Part shown: piece by piece, positions 34,746 through 46,969 of the stretch
How the letters are laid out: every line of letters starts with the position of its first letter
Numbering within the stretch: the stretch's first letter is position 1
DNA from: Symmetrospora coprosmae
Lineage: Eukaryota; Basidiomycota; Cystobasidiomycetes; Symmetrosporaceae
DNA length: 64,000 nt
Direction of reading: 5' to 3'
Assembly: GCA_008802785.1 (NCBI GenBank)
Contig: VUYT01000018.1
Coordinates: 344,145 to 408,144, forward strand
Translations under genes and position numbers: made by a program
Notes under the pieces: model-generated
Databases searched by the model: none
What the model was told of the DNA's origin: nothing
Seen by the model: only the letters and a program-made list of their open reading frames with translations

Positions 34746-37270
34746 TCAGGCGGTCACGAGCTGCTCGCGCACTGCCGGACGGGGTCTGAACGGGTCAGGC
34801 GGCCAGACGCCGCTCTCGACGGGCGAGCCAAAGTATGTGACTACTTCTGACTCTTCCTGCAGTGGCGTCTGCGACTGCTGGCTCGATATCGAGGCTTTGC
34901 ATGCGCAGCTGGCACAGGTTGCCGTGATGAACTTGCAATTCCCCGTGCACTCTTCGTCACCGAGGGGTAGGCACTCGTCCACCGACGAGGGAAAGACGGA
35001 CGATGCCGACGTCGTGGTGGATGAGATGGACCCGGATCGGTCGAACAGCGAAGCGGCGCGCGGAGAAGGAGAGGCGGTCAAGCCGGATGAGCCGGTTGCA
35101 GGCGAGACGACCGCGGCGTCGGTGAGGGCATTCGCTCGAGACGCGTCGATGCTCTTCAATGAGCGCGGTGCACGATGAGGCGGAAGCCGGGATAAGAAGC
35201 CGCGCGATGGCGGGAGGGTACTGCATCCATCATCGCATGTGCCGCTGCTGGTCCGGCAGCCCTGGAAAGCGAGCGTTGAAGGCGTTGACGCAAACGCCGC
35301 AGACGAGGACGCCTTTGGGGTCGACATTGGCGAGACAGTCTGGCGTCCGGGAGCAGTCGGCAGGCTGTCTCCTTCGCCCGATGCGACGATCGCCTCCCAG
35401 ATCACCTTGCCGTCTCTGCAGCGATCCGCGAAGGTCTTGAATTGCGGCACGACGCCAGTCATAGCATCGAACAGGGGCTGGGTGAAGAGATTGACGAAAC
35501 CGACTTGGCTTTTAGCCTGCGCGAGGCGCTCCTCGGGGTTGAGGATGACGACCGAAATGGGGAGCTTGAACTTGGCTTCGATCTCGGCCTGAACGGCCCA
35601 CTCCTCGAGAAGGGCTGTCGACCACTGCTTGGCGATCTCGTGGGGTCGCGTCTGAACGAGCGTCTCAAGTCAGCCACGAGATGTGCCTATATGCCAGTAC
35701 AGCACGACACTCACCGGGTTGCTGATATCGGCGCACTTCATGAAGCCGGAGCACAGAAGGAGTCTATCCTCTCGCACGTTGGTCGAGCGGTAGCCGTTGT
35801 TGCTCAAACGTGCTCCGAGGTCGGTAAGCTTGCCGACAAAGGGAAAGTGCCTGCTCATGTCGGTGGCAAGGACCGAGGCGAGGAGGACCTGCCTGAAATC
35901 CGTGTTGCCGTTATCGGACTCGAGGAGGTGGCCAAGACCATGCAGCTTGAGCATGCGTGCAAGTGTGACGGAATGGAAGTTCTCGAGGACGGACTTGTCG
36001 TTGTAGACTTGGGCGGCGGGCGTCCGGGCATTGACCATGTAGGCGTTGGATAGACCGGGATGACCGACATCGTGCCCAATGGCTGCTACCAGAAGCGCAA
36101 GGACGTCCATTGGTCGCATGAGGTCGCCGATGGAGCCGGCCTCCGATAGATGCGCACCGCGGGTCCAGCGGCCCCGGAACGATGGGTTGGTGAGCGTGGT
36201 GAGCGGGGGTGCCATACCGAGGGTTGTCAAGAAGGAGTAGCACGCTTGCAGTACATCGACTGCGTGCGCAAAGTTGTGGTAGGCGTTGCGAGAATGGTAT
36301 GCGGACCGCAACGAGATGAGGAGGGCGCGCATCCGATCTGAGGCCGCCGAGGCAGAGATGATCAGCGTCCGCATCGAGGAAGGAGGCTCCACGTTGAAGA
36401 CTGCACTCACTCATCTCGACGACACCCTCGAGCCCGTCGAGCTGCAGAGCGCACTCGAAGACAATGCAGGCGCATTCGCACAGCTCGTCCTGATCGAGCT
36501 CATTGGCGTCGAATGACCAGGTATCAAGAAGCTGCATCAACTCGAGTCTCCGCGACGGGGTGATGGACGGTAGCGAGGGAAGTCGTTGCCGACGCAGACG
36601 AGACGGGCCGGCCGACGAGAAGCTGCCGGCGCGTGAGCTGTCGGCGTAGTGTGCGTCATCACCGAGCGAGATGGACGAGCGGGGCGACGACTCGGACGAG
36701 GAAGGAGCTGTACTGGAGTTGCCATCGTGCTCCCCGCATGCACACTCTGTTCCGTCTTCGCTGGCGTCCCCTGACCTTGTGTCGACACCACCGGCGGCAC
36801 ACAGCGAGAGCGAGTGCGCCAGAATGGAAGTAAGGTGTTGCGCGAAGCTAGATGCGATGCATGGTCAGCATGTAATTGTCCGAAATTCACTGAATGGCGC
36901 GGACTTACAGAGACTCGCGCTTGGGCTTGATGTGATGTCGGTGCTTGGGCGAGCGCAACTGCTCCTTAGGAGACACGGCACTGGGTTCAATTGTAGTCCC
37001 GCTGACTTTGGCCGATTGTGACCTGCTGTCCTCCATCATGCCCCTTGCGCTCAATGCGGCTACATCCACGCTCCTCCTGCGCTCTGCCTTGCTGGTACCG
37101 GTCGGGCTGCTAGACAGCAAACCATCGAGGTGGTGCGGCGCCAGATACTGGAGCCCCGAAGGCCCATTGGGAGAGATGGGAGAGATGGGCTCGCTCTCCA
37201 TGACGAGCTCGTCGGGTGAAGGTGGCGTTAGGCTTGTGTAGCGGATGGCAGGCGGCCTGCTCCCGCCAGT

Positions 37271-37324
<54 letters not shown>

Positions 37325-38422
37325 AACGGCCCCGTGAGTGCTGCGCAGAGGCGAGCGAGTGCCCTTGCCAGCCCGTCCGCTCCCTGCCAAATTGTGTTGC
37401 GCCTTGTTGTTATTGGGCGACGCGAAGGCGGACGGTTGCGACTCGAGGTTCAGGTGGAAGTTGTATCGCCGGGCAGAGCCAAAGCCGGTGGTGGAGCCGC
37501 TCGCAGCGAAGCCCGTTTCGAGGGGGGAGCTGGGCGAGAATATGGCGGCCGTGCTGTCCATGTCGACTGCACTCGCGACCTTCTTGCGTGCAAAAGCCGC
37601 ATCAAACACGGGCATCCTCTCCCCTCCTCTGATGGACCCGGTCGGAGTCGCAATCCCCGGGCTGTCGCTGTTGGCAAGCGATGAAGGGGAGTAGAGACCG
37701 GTCGGGCTGCCTGGGAGCGATGTGTAGGAGAAAGGCGAGTAGTCTTGCGAGTCGAATGCAGCGGCTGGCGTTGTCGGGCTCGAGATTGCTCCTCCTCCAA
37801 ATCCTCCAAAGTGACCCGGCTGCTGCTGCTGCTGCCACGCGAAAGGCGACTCAAAGCGAAGGGCCTGCTTTGGTCGAGCGGCGATGGCCGTCCGCGGGCG
37901 GTCACAGTCGGACGCCTCCTCGTCCTCGTCGTCCTCCTCTTCGCTGCTGTTGCTGTAGCCTCCTGCACGCTGCTGCTGAAAGCTGTCGAGCACAATGGCG
38001 GGTCCCAGCTGTCGACGCGTGGTCGGTCTGGCGGGCGAAGTCGAGATGGCGTCGTGGGCGCTCGCACCGGGCGACAGCGGCGCAAACGAGAAGGACGGCT
38101 CAAACAGCGATTGTTTGCTGGATGATGTGGTTGTGATGATGTGGTCGCACCTCCTGCTGCTGCTGCTGCTGCTCCTGTCAAACAGCGAGGTCGGTCGGTT
38201 CAAGCTCAAGGTCGAGAATGCCGCTCCTCCCGCTGTTCCTGCCACTGGCCCTTGCCACGAGGGACGCCTCGAGGCAGCAGCGGGGTCAAAAGTGTCGAGC
38301 GGGGTCGGCCAGTCGCTGCTGCTGATGACGCCTGCGCCCGCACTGCTCCTGCCTGCGCTGATGAGATGGGACAGAGCAGACGTGCTGCTGCCAGTAGTAG
38401 TGCTCGATGATGCTGCTGCCAT
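34746..38422 (-). CDS. PDE2: Class I cyclic-nucleotide phosphodiesterase
   Basis: Four exons on the minus strand: 38422-36909, 36847-36411, 36337-35715, 35651-34746; 1159 residues. The catalytic HD domain begins about residue 650 with AYHNFAHAVDVLQ, has the metal-binding GHDVGHPGLSNAYMV, ENFHS, LATDMSRH and KCADISNP, then QSQVGF-like SQVGFVNLFTQPLF. It should hydrolyse cAMP and so lower PKA signalling. The first 500 residues are low complexity with poly-Ser, poly-Gln and a long poly-Ala run, and the last 180 are Ser-rich, both probably disordered. The symbol follows the yeast high-affinity enzyme of the same class. An additional intron in the C-terminal tail cannot be excluded. Confidence 0.9.
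37272..37325. repeat. (GCT)n repeat encoding poly-Ala in the phosphodiesterase
   Basis: About 17 perfect GCT units on the + strand, read on the minus strand as Ala codons, giving roughly 20 consecutive alanines in the N-terminal region. A likely length-variable repeat. Confidence 0.92.
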
Positions 38423-40598
38423 TCTCCTTCTGTGCTCTTTTGTTGCCCTTGAAAGGGTGGCGAGCCTCGAAGGGCAGTCCGTAAGCTGGTCGCGTTGATG
38501 CGGAACGGAAGACTCGAGCGTTGTCAAGGCAGAGAAGTACCGTATATCAAGGCCTGGTGATTGTACTCGTTTCTGAGGTACCGTACTCGGATCTGAGCGG
38601 ACAGGTGAAGGCGGTGGCCCTGGTCAGCACAAGCCCGATCTCGTCATGCACAGCGGCTTCGAGGGCTGCCAGGACATCCTGCAGAGCCCAGGCAGCTCCG
38701 CAGAGCCGCACAGAGTAGCTTTAATACTCACCAAGTAGTCGCTATCGACCGTCCTCCCGCTTGCCGCGAAGTCCTGCTCTGATCCTCCTGCGCGCAGCTG
38801 CTTCAAGTCTCCTCCTTCTGGTCACGAGATCCGGCTCGTCACGGTGATGGATGCTATGTCGACGTCAATGTGCTCGCAAGCCCGCTTCTATGTTGACGAT
38901 GCAGCTCTCTAGTGACCACTGCAGTCGGGACGAAGCAGAGATGGAGCGTCTCGCCAGCGCCGTGATGTCGGTGGACGGAGGGAGGTCACAGTTAGTGGGT
39001 GGCGGAAAAGCCAGGAAGCGGAATCCAAGCTCGCAGCGATATAGGGTTCGCATACAACAGCTAGCCTGTTTTGCATCTGCCCAATATGTGACCAGCCTTG
39101 GATACATGCATGTACAGTAATTCATTGGAACGAGTGCAGTAATTCACCCGCAGGCTTATGCATGTCCAGAGAGGGCAGGTCTGCCACAGACAACCACTCA
39201 GGTACGAGCATGGACACGCACGCGACAGGACACGCTGCGCCACGGTCTTGTCCACGATTCGCAGTAACAAGGCGCCAGAAGAGGTCAAGCGGGGTGGCTG
39301 ACGTCGACGCCTGCTGCACGAGCAGACGAGCGCCGCAACAACGAAAAAGGCAGGCTGCTGTTCTGCATTGCGAATATTCAATGAGCAACGCCGATGCGCG
39401 ATACGGCCCCTCTCTTAAAAAGGGTTCGCAGATGTCGCGCATGGCGAGCTGCTGTCTCTCCGGCCCTGTTTGCCCATATCCGGCAGTTGGCGAGGCAGAT
39501 CCGGATCAGCTCCGAGCTCGTCTCTCGGATCAGATCCGACGACCCGCTTGCTGTCAGGGAGCCGTCAGGAACCCCCTTGCTGTCCAAAACACTCTCTCGC
39601 AGGCAGCTGCTGCAGTCCGGCCAACATCGACATACCCCGAGTGCAGCATGCTCCTCCGATGACTGTGCCGTCGCGGTGTCTCCCTGCGATGCAACATCAC
39701 AGCCTGAGTCTGGTCGTGCTGCGGAGGCAGACAGCCACCGCGAGAGGAGGGTGTCTTGCATCCCTGCGAGTTGCTCTTGCTGTGGGCCCGCGGAAGACGT
39801 TCTCCATAGCCCACAGTGCTGCGACATCCATGCTAGCTGCTTCGCATACCCCCTCTTCGCCTTCTCACCTCGACTCGCATGCAGCGATCTTATGTGAAGT
39901 ACACCGAAGAGACGAATGCGACTCGACGCCAGCTCTGCCGCGAGTCTCCCGACTAGGCGGCCGATTCAAGCTCGCCAGCTTGCCTGCACGGCTTCCTTCG
40001 CCTGACCTCTGACCTGTTGTTGGTCAGCTCCGTCTCTACACGTACCCGCGGCCTGCTCGGAAGAGGCGAGAGCAGGGTCGTTTCGACCACAATGTTCGAC
40101 TGCTGGCACCACCCCGCCCGAAAGGCCACGCTGTGAACTAAGCCGGGAATCGCAACACAGTGCTTTATCGCGCAGATCTCTCGACAGTGTTGATTGTGCG
40201 CAGTGAATGCTGAGTTCGGGCGGCAATCTCCACCGGTCTGCGCCGGCTGCGCCATTTCAGCGGCGCATACCGCTACCACCTTGCCGTTCTGCGGTGCCCG
40301 TCATGCGTTTGCGACGTGGAGATGCACGAGGTATAGGCACTGCCGTGAGCCGAGCGCCGCAGCATGCGAAACCATGGACTGTTGGAGGGCAGTGACTGCC
40401 ACTCATCATTACGTCTCATGCGCTACGGTACTAGAAAGAATGTCCCAACAATTGTCCCTGACTGCAGAGCGTGACTGGAAGCAGGGCAGGAAGGGAAGGA
40501 GCGGACCACGGAATGTGCAAGTGGAGAAAGAAGCGACTGGAATGACTCGACTACGGAAGGCAACCACCGCAGTGGTGTCAAAGCACGCTCAACTGCAC
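38423..40598. other. Gene-poor region of about 2.2 kb
   Basis: No coding sequence I can support. ORFs of 100-180 codons occur in several overlapping frames (for example 39394-39897 and 39470-40012 on +, 39378-39827 on -), but their composition (Arg, Ser, Cys rich) and mutual overlap look like GC-rich shadow. The left end should hold the phosphodiesterase 5' UTR and promoter, the right end the FAS1 gene 3' UTR. A non-coding RNA or degraded mobile element is possible but not visible. Confidence 0.35.
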
Positions 40599-42271
40599 TT
40601 ATGCGAGGAGGGCGACAGCGGCACCGATAAGACCAGCAGCGGCAGTGGCGGCTCCGTAGACCATCGACTTAGAGGCAGCGCCGGTAGGGGCGGCAGCGGC
40701 GGCACCACCAACACCAGCGGTAGCGGAAGGTGCGGCAGTGGCAGCCTCAGCGTACGAGGAGGCACTGATGAAACATCACACGCGTATCAGCCTGGCTGGA
40801 ACCGTCGGACAAGGCCAGAGAATCGTGGACTCACGCAGAGGCAGCTGCAGCAGGGTCAGAAGCCGGGTTTGCGAGGACAGAGCCGATGACGTGCACAACT
40901 CCTCCAGTGTCTGTAGAAGGCGAAGAGATCCAGGTCAGGCCGATGTCCCCAGAAAATACGAGGCACGCTGGCAGGCAGGCGTTGACTTACAGGGAATGTC
41001 GGTGCGGAGCAGCTGAGCGCGGGCGGTACCATTGCCGCTGACGACGAAGGTGTTGTTGCCCTCGATCTGGAAGCTGATCTCCTCACCGCCCGCCGAGACG
41101 GCGGTGGTGTTGGCAGAGACCATGTCCGAGTAGACGACTAGGCAGGGAGGCCGATGACCACGATCAGTCGACACTCAACGCTAGCTATCCTAAGTGGGGG
41201 AATACCTACCAGTGCCGTTGATGACGTGGTTGAGGAGGACATTGGCAATCGCCGATGTGTTCAGGGTGGGGAGAACGTCGGCGATGGCAGCGAAGGCGCT
41301 GTCAGCCGGGGCTGAGGAGCGGGTCCGACGAATGAGACATATTGTCAGTCAGTCGATGCTTCAAGGAGCATCCATCCAGAATTCTCATTCGCTCACCGAA
41401 GATGGTAAGACGAGGAGTCGCTGCCAGCATGGCAGGGAGATCCGGCGAGACCATGGTCAGAGCGCCAGCAATCTGGGTAAGGTTGGCGGCGCCGAGCGTA
41501 GCCGTGAGGTTGAGAGGTGTCTGAATGACATTGTCAACCGAGTGGATGATGAGGTTGGCGTACTGCGGGTCGGTGCGACAATCGGTTAGTCAAGGCTGAT
41601 GCTGAGGAGAATGGGAAATAATTACCTCGGTCGTGTTGTAGACAGTGACGTTCTGCGAAGCAGTTCGCACTCGCGGGCTACCGTCCATGCCGATCGAGAG
41701 GACAAGCGGCTGTTGCGGGCATAAGATGTATAGGATTAGCGGGCTGTTGCAGGACCGGTGGCAAATCGGCAGGCACCGCTCACCTGGGTCCTGTTGTTTC
41801 CGAGGAGGGGAGCCATGAGCGTCGAAGGTGCGATGGTGTGGTTTGCGCCGACGCCGAGGTCGCTAGCCCTGAGCGATCCGGGGGCAACATGGTACCTGCG
41901 AGGCGAGCGGGCCCAATTGTGGGGGAGGTGTCAGCGAGAGCGTGCGGTCGCAACTACGACAAGCGGGACTAGACACACATGAGGGTGTCCTGGATCATGG
42001 TCAGGTTGAGCGACGTCGGGTCAGCGAGGAGAGGGGCGAGGGCCTCGTTGGATGGGCCGAAGACGGTGAAGTTCATGCCCATGGAGGCTCCGCCACCGAG
42101 GGTCGTCGCGATGTCTGGGAAGGCGCCGAGAGCTTGCGCCAGGGCCGTGAGGCCAGCACCGTTGAGTGCGGCAACGAGGCCAGTCGCGTAGTCGGTGCCG
42201 TTCGTCTGGGCGAAGGCAGGGGAGGCCAGCGCGGCGGCGGCGGCGAGGATGGTGGCAGCGGAGAACTTCAT
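40599..42271 (-). CDS. FAS1 (fasciclin) domain cell-surface protein, GPI signal
   Basis: Eight exons on the minus strand: 42271-41979, 41895-41784, 41709-41626, 41562-41397, 41311-41210, 41137-40991, 40910-40835, 40764-40599; 381 residues. Signal peptide (MKFSAATILAAAAALASPAFA) is followed by two FAS1 repeats: repeat 1 with FTVFGPSNEALAPLL and TLMYHVAPGSLRASDL; repeat 2 with LTIFAPADSAFAAIADVL, VLLNHVINGT and GGVVHVIGSVL. Many NxT/S sites suggest N-glycosylation. The Ala/Ser-rich C-terminus ends with a hydrophobic tail (AAAGLIGAAVALLA) typical of GPI attachment. Fungal FAS1 proteins are implicated in adhesion; the role here is inferred. Confidence 0.92.
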
Positions 42272-43274
42272 GATGGGCAGAGTGATGCTTTTTGGGGGTT
42301 TGGTTGCGCTACTGATTGGAAAGTAGGGAGAGTAGGAGTATGTGCGTATGCGCGTGAGAGAGGAAGGAAGGAAAGAAGGAAGAAGCCTGCTCGGGGAGGA
42401 GCGAGATTCGGGTTTGGTGCGGTCTGGCCCTCTCTGTTTTGAGGAAGAGGGAGGGAAAGAGCGCGTGTCAGCCGCCAAGTGCCTTCTCCGTCCATCGGCC
42501 CCCATCGAGAAGCGTCCCCACGCGCCCCCCGCTTGATGCGACCAATCCCAGCACTCAAGCAGCAGGCAAGATCGCGCACATTATAAGTATTACGGCAGAC
42601 CATAACGTACACGCATGCCTGCCTGCCTGCTCGCTGCTGCTGCTGTTGAGCACCTTGCTTGCTCGATGCCGATGGGACTTCTGCAGGACCAACAAGGCAC
42701 GTGAGTCGCGATCGAGGAGCCCCGCTCTCACGCCCCGTCCTGCTGACATGACCGGCAAGGCATGATGAAGTCGTGCAATTCGTGCATTCCGTGGCTTCCG
42801 TGTTCAGCATGACTGACGATGACGGAAGCGGCGCTCATGATCGCGTCTATGTATGCACCGGTACCTACGAAGAGCCTTGGTTGCGAATTCGAAACAGGTT
42901 GACGCGCCTGGCCTAACACGAAAAGCTGAAGACCGCTAGCCTTATAGCAGCATTTGGCTGGATGTGATCTCAACAGGCTACAACGAGGTTTCAGCTGCGC
43001 ATGAGCCTCCATACGACAGCGCACAACGGTATGCCAGCGCTCTTTGCAGAAGCTGTCTGCGGTTCAGAGCTCCGAGCGGCTTCGGCGTCCTCTACGTTGA
43101 CCGAAGCCGTATGGCCAACGGCAGTTTGAAGGGCCTCTCTGAGTGATTAACGTGCGTCGAGTCGACAAACGGCTTGCTGATATGCAGATTACTCCTCTGC
43201 TTGGCGCATCCTCCAGTGCCGCTCAGGCGCCAGATCTTGAGGGTCTGTGCTCTTGCGCTCCACTCGCCTCTTGA
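42272..43274. other. Intergenic, no gene seen
   Basis: About 1 kb between the FAS1 start and the ICT1-like stop, both on the minus strand. It contains the FAS1 promoter and the 3' end of the next gene. No supported ORF or RNA gene. Confidence 0.35.
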
Positions 43275-43945
43275 TCAATCGAAAGCATTCCGCTTGCTGG
43301 ATCTTCCCGACTTCACGTCTCCTCGACGTTGATTGTGCTGTTTTGTTCGTGCCTTGTCTGCCTGGATGAGGCCCCGCACCCGGTCCTTTTGACTTTGGGA
43401 CGTCTCGCCTTGCAGACCTGAAGATTAGGAGACACTTCAGCATGAGAGGGGTGCATCGAAGGAGAGGCTTTCGCTCACCCTTGCTTGCTGTCTGTACGAT
43501 GACGTCTTCCAGTCTGGAGCGGCACACGCATATAGGGCAATGGTTGGCGAGTGTTCGGCATAGCCTGCTAGCGAACGCACTTTTCGAGACAGTCCTGAGC
43601 ATTCGCAGGCTGCGTTCTATGCCGCATAGAAGAGAGCACGAGCGAGTGCGTCGAGTGTGCATAGAAGGACGACGTTGCCAGACCCCGCTGAACATGCTCC
43701 GGCAGCCATGTGCTGGCTTTGGCCAAGTCGAAGCGGACCGTCGCTTTCGTAGCCAGCTTGTTCACATTCTGTCCGCCTGGGCCGGAGGAGCGCGAGTAAG
43801 AGAGCTCGTAGCAGTCTGCGTGTCTTGGGGGTGTGAGGCCGCCAGAGAGCTTGAAGTGTTGCAGCCACGACAGGATTGTCTTTGACTCGGCTGGGGATAG
43901 CTGCGACTGCGGCTGTGAGAGGGAACGAAGGAGAGAAGGTCTCAT
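43275..43945 (-). CDS. ICT1/Pth4-type peptidyl-tRNA hydrolase
   Basis: Three exons on the minus strand: 43945-43581, 43513-43479 (35 nt), 43417-43275; 180 residues. The class I release-factor core with the GGQ motif (SRSSGPGGQNVNK, Gly57-Gln59) lies in exon 1 after a short Arg/Ser/Gln-rich N-terminus that could be a mitochondrial presequence. The C-terminus is a basic tail (QADKARTKQHNQRRGDVKS), as in ICT1/YaeJ proteins where it enters the empty mRNA channel. It lacks the codon-recognition domains of true release factors. Predicted role: codon-independent rescue of stalled mitochondrial ribosomes. It shares a 163-base divergent promoter with cactin. Confidence 0.88.
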
Positions 43946-44108
43946 ATCTGTGGTGCTGCTACGATAAGCCTGAGCATGATCCTTGCGAGCGGGATATTGA
44001 GCGGAGTCGAGTGACGGATGATAGCAAGGATGAAGAGGTCGGTAGTCAGAGGCGGCCTGTCTGCTTCACGACGACTGAGTGCAACTCTGACTGCCAGAAC
44101 AAGGCAGC
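43946..44108. promoter_or_regulatory. Short bidirectional promoter (ICT1-like / cactin)
   Basis: 163 bases between divergent start codons; both transcripts must start here. No recognised core element. Confidence 0.55.
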
Positions 44109-46595
44109 ATGGCGCGCGACAGAAGCCGCGACCGAGAGCGCGATGAGGACAGAGGCGAGAGCAGCAAGCGACGGGCAAGGAGCCGCTCACGCTCGCCTCG
44201 TCTGGACAGGGAGAAGGACCGCAGCAGCTCGCGGAGGGAGCGAGGCCGCGACGATGACCACGACAGACGAGACAGGGACCGAGGCAGGGAGAAAGATGGT
44301 GATGGACGAGAGCACCGCGACAGGCGGAGGGACAGAAGTCGCAGCAGGGACAGGCACGGCAACGGCGAAGACGCTGGCAGCAGGCGCAAGTCCAGGCGGA
44401 AGGACGACGGCTCGGAGGACGATAGCGATGACGACAGGAGGGCAAGACGCAGGGAGAAGCGCCAGGACAAGTGAGTGCGGCCTGCTCTGCGTAACATCTG
44501 CTTGTTCTCGTTGTCGCTGTCGCTGTCGCTGACGTCCGACCATCTGTTTGCCGGCACCACCGCAGACTCGAAGCGGCCGAGGAGAAGCGCCTTCGCAAGA
44601 AAGCTCGCAAGGACCGAGACGACGAGGCTGCGCATACAGCTGCCGAGGAGCAACGCCGAGCGGCTGCAGAGCTCAGCGTCTACGGCGCAGGCGACAACCC
44701 ATTCAACGACGCCGACCTGACGCAGCAGTTTGTCTGGGGCAAGAAACGCGACAAGGAGAAGAAGCTAGGCATCTCGGTCGACGAGGCAAAGCGCAAGGAT
44801 GCAGAGCGTCGTGCCGAGGCAAAGGAGGAGCTCGAGCGTCTCAACAGGCGCCGTGCAGACCGCGAAAAGGAGCTCGAGGAGCGTGAAAGGGACGCTACCC
44901 AGCAGGCTCGGGCAGCCGAGTCGGCACAGATGGAGGCATGGCACGCGAAGGAGAACGACTTTCACCTCGAGCAAGCCATGCGCCGTGCACAGATCCGTAC
45001 AAGGGAAGGCCGAGCCAAGCCTATCGATCTGCTCGCGTTGAACCTCAAGTGGAGCAAGCCGTACATCCCAAAGGAGGACGGCGATGAGGACGACGAAGAG
45101 GAGGACGAAGGTATCGGGATGGACATCGACCTGGAAGAACCCTACCTGCTCTTCGAGAATCTCTCGCTCGAGGAGACGGAGGAGCTGTACGAGGACATTC
45201 AGATGTACATCTCGCTCGAGACGGACGAGGCCAACCTCGAATTCTGGAGGTCTATGGTCGTCGTCTGCTCGGCCGCGCTCGAGCCTCTGCGAAACGAGCG
45301 CACCCTAGGCAGGCAGGCCTTCATCGAACAAAATCGGGCGAGCCAGGCCGTCAAAGCCGACATTGCCAACCTGCTTCGTGGCAAGTCACTGGCCGAGCTC
45401 CGGCAGCTGCAAGACTCGGTCCAGGCCAAGCTACAGTCTGGAGATCCCATCGATGTCGAGTACTGGGAGGGTCTGATGCGCGAACTTGCCGTCTGGATGT
45501 CCAAGAACAAGCTTAAGGCTATGCACGAGGTCGCTTTGCGGAACAGGCTCGAGCACTTGCGTCGCAAGCAGCGAGACGAAGCTGTGCGAGTGCAGGAGGA
45601 CCTCGCCAAGGAGGTGCAGGACGAGCAGGAGGCGGAAGCTGCTGCCGCTCGCGCTGCCGAGACTGCGGCCGCCATGGGTACGGAGGATGGCTCGACAGAG
45701 CCAAAGAAGGTGCCCGAGGTCGTCAGAGAGGCATGGACGACAGACATGGAGCCAAAGACAGTTACACGGATCCCGATGGAGGATCGTCATCTCGAGATTG
45801 TCGACCCGGAGAAGGAGCTGGCGGATCTTGTAGGTTGGGCTCTTTACTACTTTGACGCTCAGACCACTGACGCATGTCCCTTTGCCCGTTGACAGATCGC
45901 CGCGCGCCGCTTGGTCGCACAGGCGCGCTTCGTCCCAAAGAAGACACGAGGACCCGCCGAGCCGGTCGACATCGACGCTGGCGATGTTCTGGCAAAAGCC
46001 GCCGCTTCGAAGGGTCTGGACGAAGACGAAGAGGTCTGGAATGCCAAGGATGAGCAGCAGCACCAGACGTACAGCTGGCAGGACAAGTACCGTCCGCGAA
46101 AGCCACGCTACTTCAACAAGGTCATTACCGGATTCGACTGGAACAAATACAACCAGACGCATTACGAGTGAGTGGTCTATCCGCCGCAGGTTGCTCGAAT
46201 GCATATGCTGAACCGATTGCTTCTGACGTGCAGCATCGACAACCCGCCGCCAAAGGTGGTACAGTCGTACCGCTTTACCATCTTCTGCCCCGATTTGGTC
46301 GACATTACGAAAGCGCCAACGTACAGGATCCAGAAGGAGCCTGGCAACGACGATACGTGCATCTTGCACTTCCGCATCGGTCCGCCTTACGAAGATCTCG
46401 CGTTCCGGATCGTCAATAAGGAATGGGAGTACTCGCACAAGAAGGGCTTCAAGAGCACGTTTGACCGGGGTGTCTTGCAGCTGCACTTCAACTTCAAGTG
46501 GGTTCCTGCCTGGTGGTCATGCTGGAAGGAAAAGCTGATAGTCTCGTTCCTTGCCTTTGGCTTCGTATTACAGGCGTACCTTCTACCGGAAGTAA
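44109..46595 (+). CDS. Cactin, spliceosome-associated factor
   Basis: Five exons: 44109-44470, 44566-45829, 45896-46167, 46234-46497, 46574-46595 (22 nt); 727 residues. N-terminal Arg/Asp/Ser-rich RS-like region, then the cactin middle domain (YGAGDNPFNDADLTQQFVWG, AKPIDLLALNLKW, YISLETDEANLEFW) and the highly conserved C-terminal domain (YSWQDKYRPRKPRYFNKV, TGFDWNKYNQTHYD, YRFTIFCPDLVD, GVLQLHFNFKRTFYRK). Cactin helps pre-mRNA splicing in animals and fission yeast. The tiny last exon supplies the invariant end of the protein and strongly supports the model. Confidence 0.95.
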
Positions 46596-46969
46596 TCGTG
46601 CGCACAACCGTGCAAGTGTCTTGTATATCATTGCTGCACGAAGCCTATCAGGTTCTGTTGCAGTGCAAGCGGCTACTCAGTGTCCTCTCTGCGCGGCCAT
46701 CTCAGATTGCATCCATAGGAATGACAGATTGCAAAGAGCGTGTTGATCTAACAGACTGGCGGCCAATTGCCCCCGCTACATATGTGTAAATCCGAGACGC
46801 ACTCCTCTACAGCTCTTGGAGCTGCTAAACGCATGTCCGATAGCGCAGTGAAGTCAGACCTTCCGATGCGAATCATTCGTTTCCGCGCAGTGAACAGAGA
46901 CGGATAGAACAGACGGTCAGAGACAGCCAGCCAGTGGCGCCTCGATAGAAGCCGGGCCATGCATGCTGA
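46596..46969. other. Convergent intergenic region
   Basis: 374 bases between the 3' ends of cactin and the DUF1996 gene. No gene or clear terminator motif. Confidence 0.35.

Noticed and set aside
39394-39897. 167-codon + strand ORF with an ATG in the gene-poor region
   Set aside because: Cys/Ser-rich, overlapped by frames of equal length on both strands, no signal peptide or domain; not enough to call a gene.
42268-42810. 180-codon - strand frame upstream of the FAS1 gene
   Set aside because: It overlaps the FAS1 start and promoter in another frame and has no recognisable domain.
44066-44653. 195-codon - strand Ser/Leu-rich frame
   Set aside because: Antisense shadow of the Arg/Asp/Ser-rich N-terminus of cactin.
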